DNA of 64,000 nt from Aphelocoma coerulescens (Eukaryota; Chordata; Aves; Passeriformes; Corvidae), in assembly GCF_041296385.1 (NCBI RefSeq), contig NC_091018.1, positions 2,301,501-2,365,500 on the forward strand, given 5' to 3'. Made by a program: the position numbers and the translations under genes. Shown here piece by piece: positions 62,890-64,000 of this stretch; the first letter of the stretch is position 1; every line of letters begins with the position of its first letter. Under the pieces are notes generated by a model. The model worked only from the letters and a program-made list of their open reading frames with translations. It was not told where the DNA came from and made no database searches.

Positions 62890-64000
62890 AATCCAAAGAT
62901 ACTTGCTGCTTGTGTCTGTCTTCATTATTTTGTGAGACCTTTAAGAACCACAAATGCCAACGTGGAGACAGAATATCAAGACATCCCAAGGGTAAGTTGA
63001 ATAGAAATTCCCTAGAGCCTATAAATCTATTTGAAGGTGATAACCTAATCACAAGTATGCCTGTCAAATCTCAAGGAAAGTGATCAGTAAAACAGTAATT
63101 CTATAAAATATGGACTTTTACTTATCTGGCTTGACCTTTCCTCCTGCTCTTTAACCCTTCTGCCCTTCAAGTCTCAAAAAATGGTTGCATACAAAGGATA
63201 ATATAATACAGGCTTGTACTTGATGAGCAGGAGATGTTGAGCACTTCAATGCCACATTGAATCCTTCACCCACTGAGGATCTGTTTGTAAGGCAACATCA
63301 TGAAATGAGCATAATGTGGTTGTGTTCCATTGACCATTTGTCCCTTTGTGAAAAGAAAGGTTCCACGGGACAACAGGCCCTGGATGATGCTTTGAAGCTC
63401 AATTTTGGATGCAGTGTGGCCCAAAAGGAGTTAGCTCAGGGTGTGCTGAGCTCTGTACTACCCTAGTTGGACTTTCAGCTTTGGAACTAGGTCATCCCAC
63501 TGTACTACTGAGGTATTTCTGCACTGCCATCCACAGAGAAATACAGAGAAACCCAAAAAACTGAGCAATAAACAATTGGATCAAGGTCAGGACAACAAGC
63601 TGGGTTGTATCACCTTTCTTTAATCAGTGTTGGCCCAGAACCTCTGGTGACCTGGTGGATACCAGCTGTCAATGGAAATGCTTGACCAGCTCCTCTTAAT
63701 GAGAACCTTTGTTTTTCACAGACACGCTTAATAAACATTACAATTAAATTCATGGACCAATCAAGGATCCTTAATGATGGAAAGGATGATTAAATCTTAA
63801 AATTAACTAAGTGACAGAGAAATTAAAAAATACCAGCAGTCCTTAATGATACGACTTTTTATAAAAAACTGGCAATGCAAATCAAGGAGTTGCACACTAA
63901 ATTCAACACAAACTTATTAATTTGAAGGAAAAAAAAAAACCTAGATTTTTTTTCTTGCATTAATTAACTTCCATTTATTCAATAAAATAGCAAACATCAA
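62890..64000. other. Unique non-coding DNA to window end
   Basis: A plus-strand GTAAGT at 62992 follows CATCCCAAGG and has an acceptor-like TTCATTATTTTGTGAG upstream (exon 62936-62990 if real). This is weak because it overlaps the minus-strand ORF neighbourhood. The last kilobase is AT-rich with short A and T runs and no recognisable element. Confidence 0.5.

Noticed and set aside
1..64000. Bacterial operons, phage, CRISPR, tRNA or rRNA genes
   Set aside because: No long ORFs, no direct-repeat/spacer arrays, no cloverleaf or rRNA-like sequence, and the repeat content is avian-type.

Overview
This window looks like vertebrate, most likely bird, nuclear DNA. It is AT-rich and poor in CpG, has almost no long open reading frames, and carries small simple repeats. 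Its only recognisable interspersed repeats are short, 5'-truncated CR1-type LINE tails, all in minus orientation, at about 3300, 11533, 17540 and 52543. The CR1 wording (a GGTTGGAAAAGACCT-like start, then AGTCCAACC) is typical of avian genomes. No bacterial, viral or plasmid gene, rRNA, tRNA or CRISPR array was seen.

Layout. 1-200 is a G/T-skewed low-complexity tract with G-runs. 200-8600 is unique non-coding DNA with two perfect palindromes near 6 kb and an interleaved inverted repeat at 8361-8396. 8602-8718 is the best protein-coding exon candidate: strong splice sites, one open frame, symmetric phase 1. 8719-28656 is mostly unique sequence with two CR1 fragments. 28657-28747 and 32576-32662 are splice-flanked exon candidates; the second has no open frame. 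Between them are a 52-base T run and two (AT)n tracts. About 36.9-38.2 kb is locally CpG-enriched. 38.9-39.8 kb is dense in TAATTA and octamer-like motifs and resembles a conserved regulatory element. 39.8-52.5 kb is unique DNA with a 14-base G run and an octamer-bearing inverted repeat. 52.3-53.2 kb holds a perfect 22-bp palindrome, the longest CR1 copy and another exon candidate. 59.3-60.4 kb has a TATG-rich tract, a 60-bp exon candidate and a diverged duplication. 61.8-62.9 kb has unusually open reading on the minus strand, including a 78-codon ATG ORF with a hydrophobic N-terminus.

Interpretation. The window is best read as a gene desert or the inside of a very large intron-rich plus-strand gene or lncRNA. 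Five plus-strand splice-flanked segments (8.6, 28.7, 32.6, 53.1 and 60.0 kb) would fit one long transcript. Their reading phases do not all connect, so some must be false or exons are missing. I could not identify the gene from any of the short peptides, so no symbols are given. No new multi-gene system is visible. The best leads are the exon candidates, the minus-strand small ORF and the structured palindromic sites.
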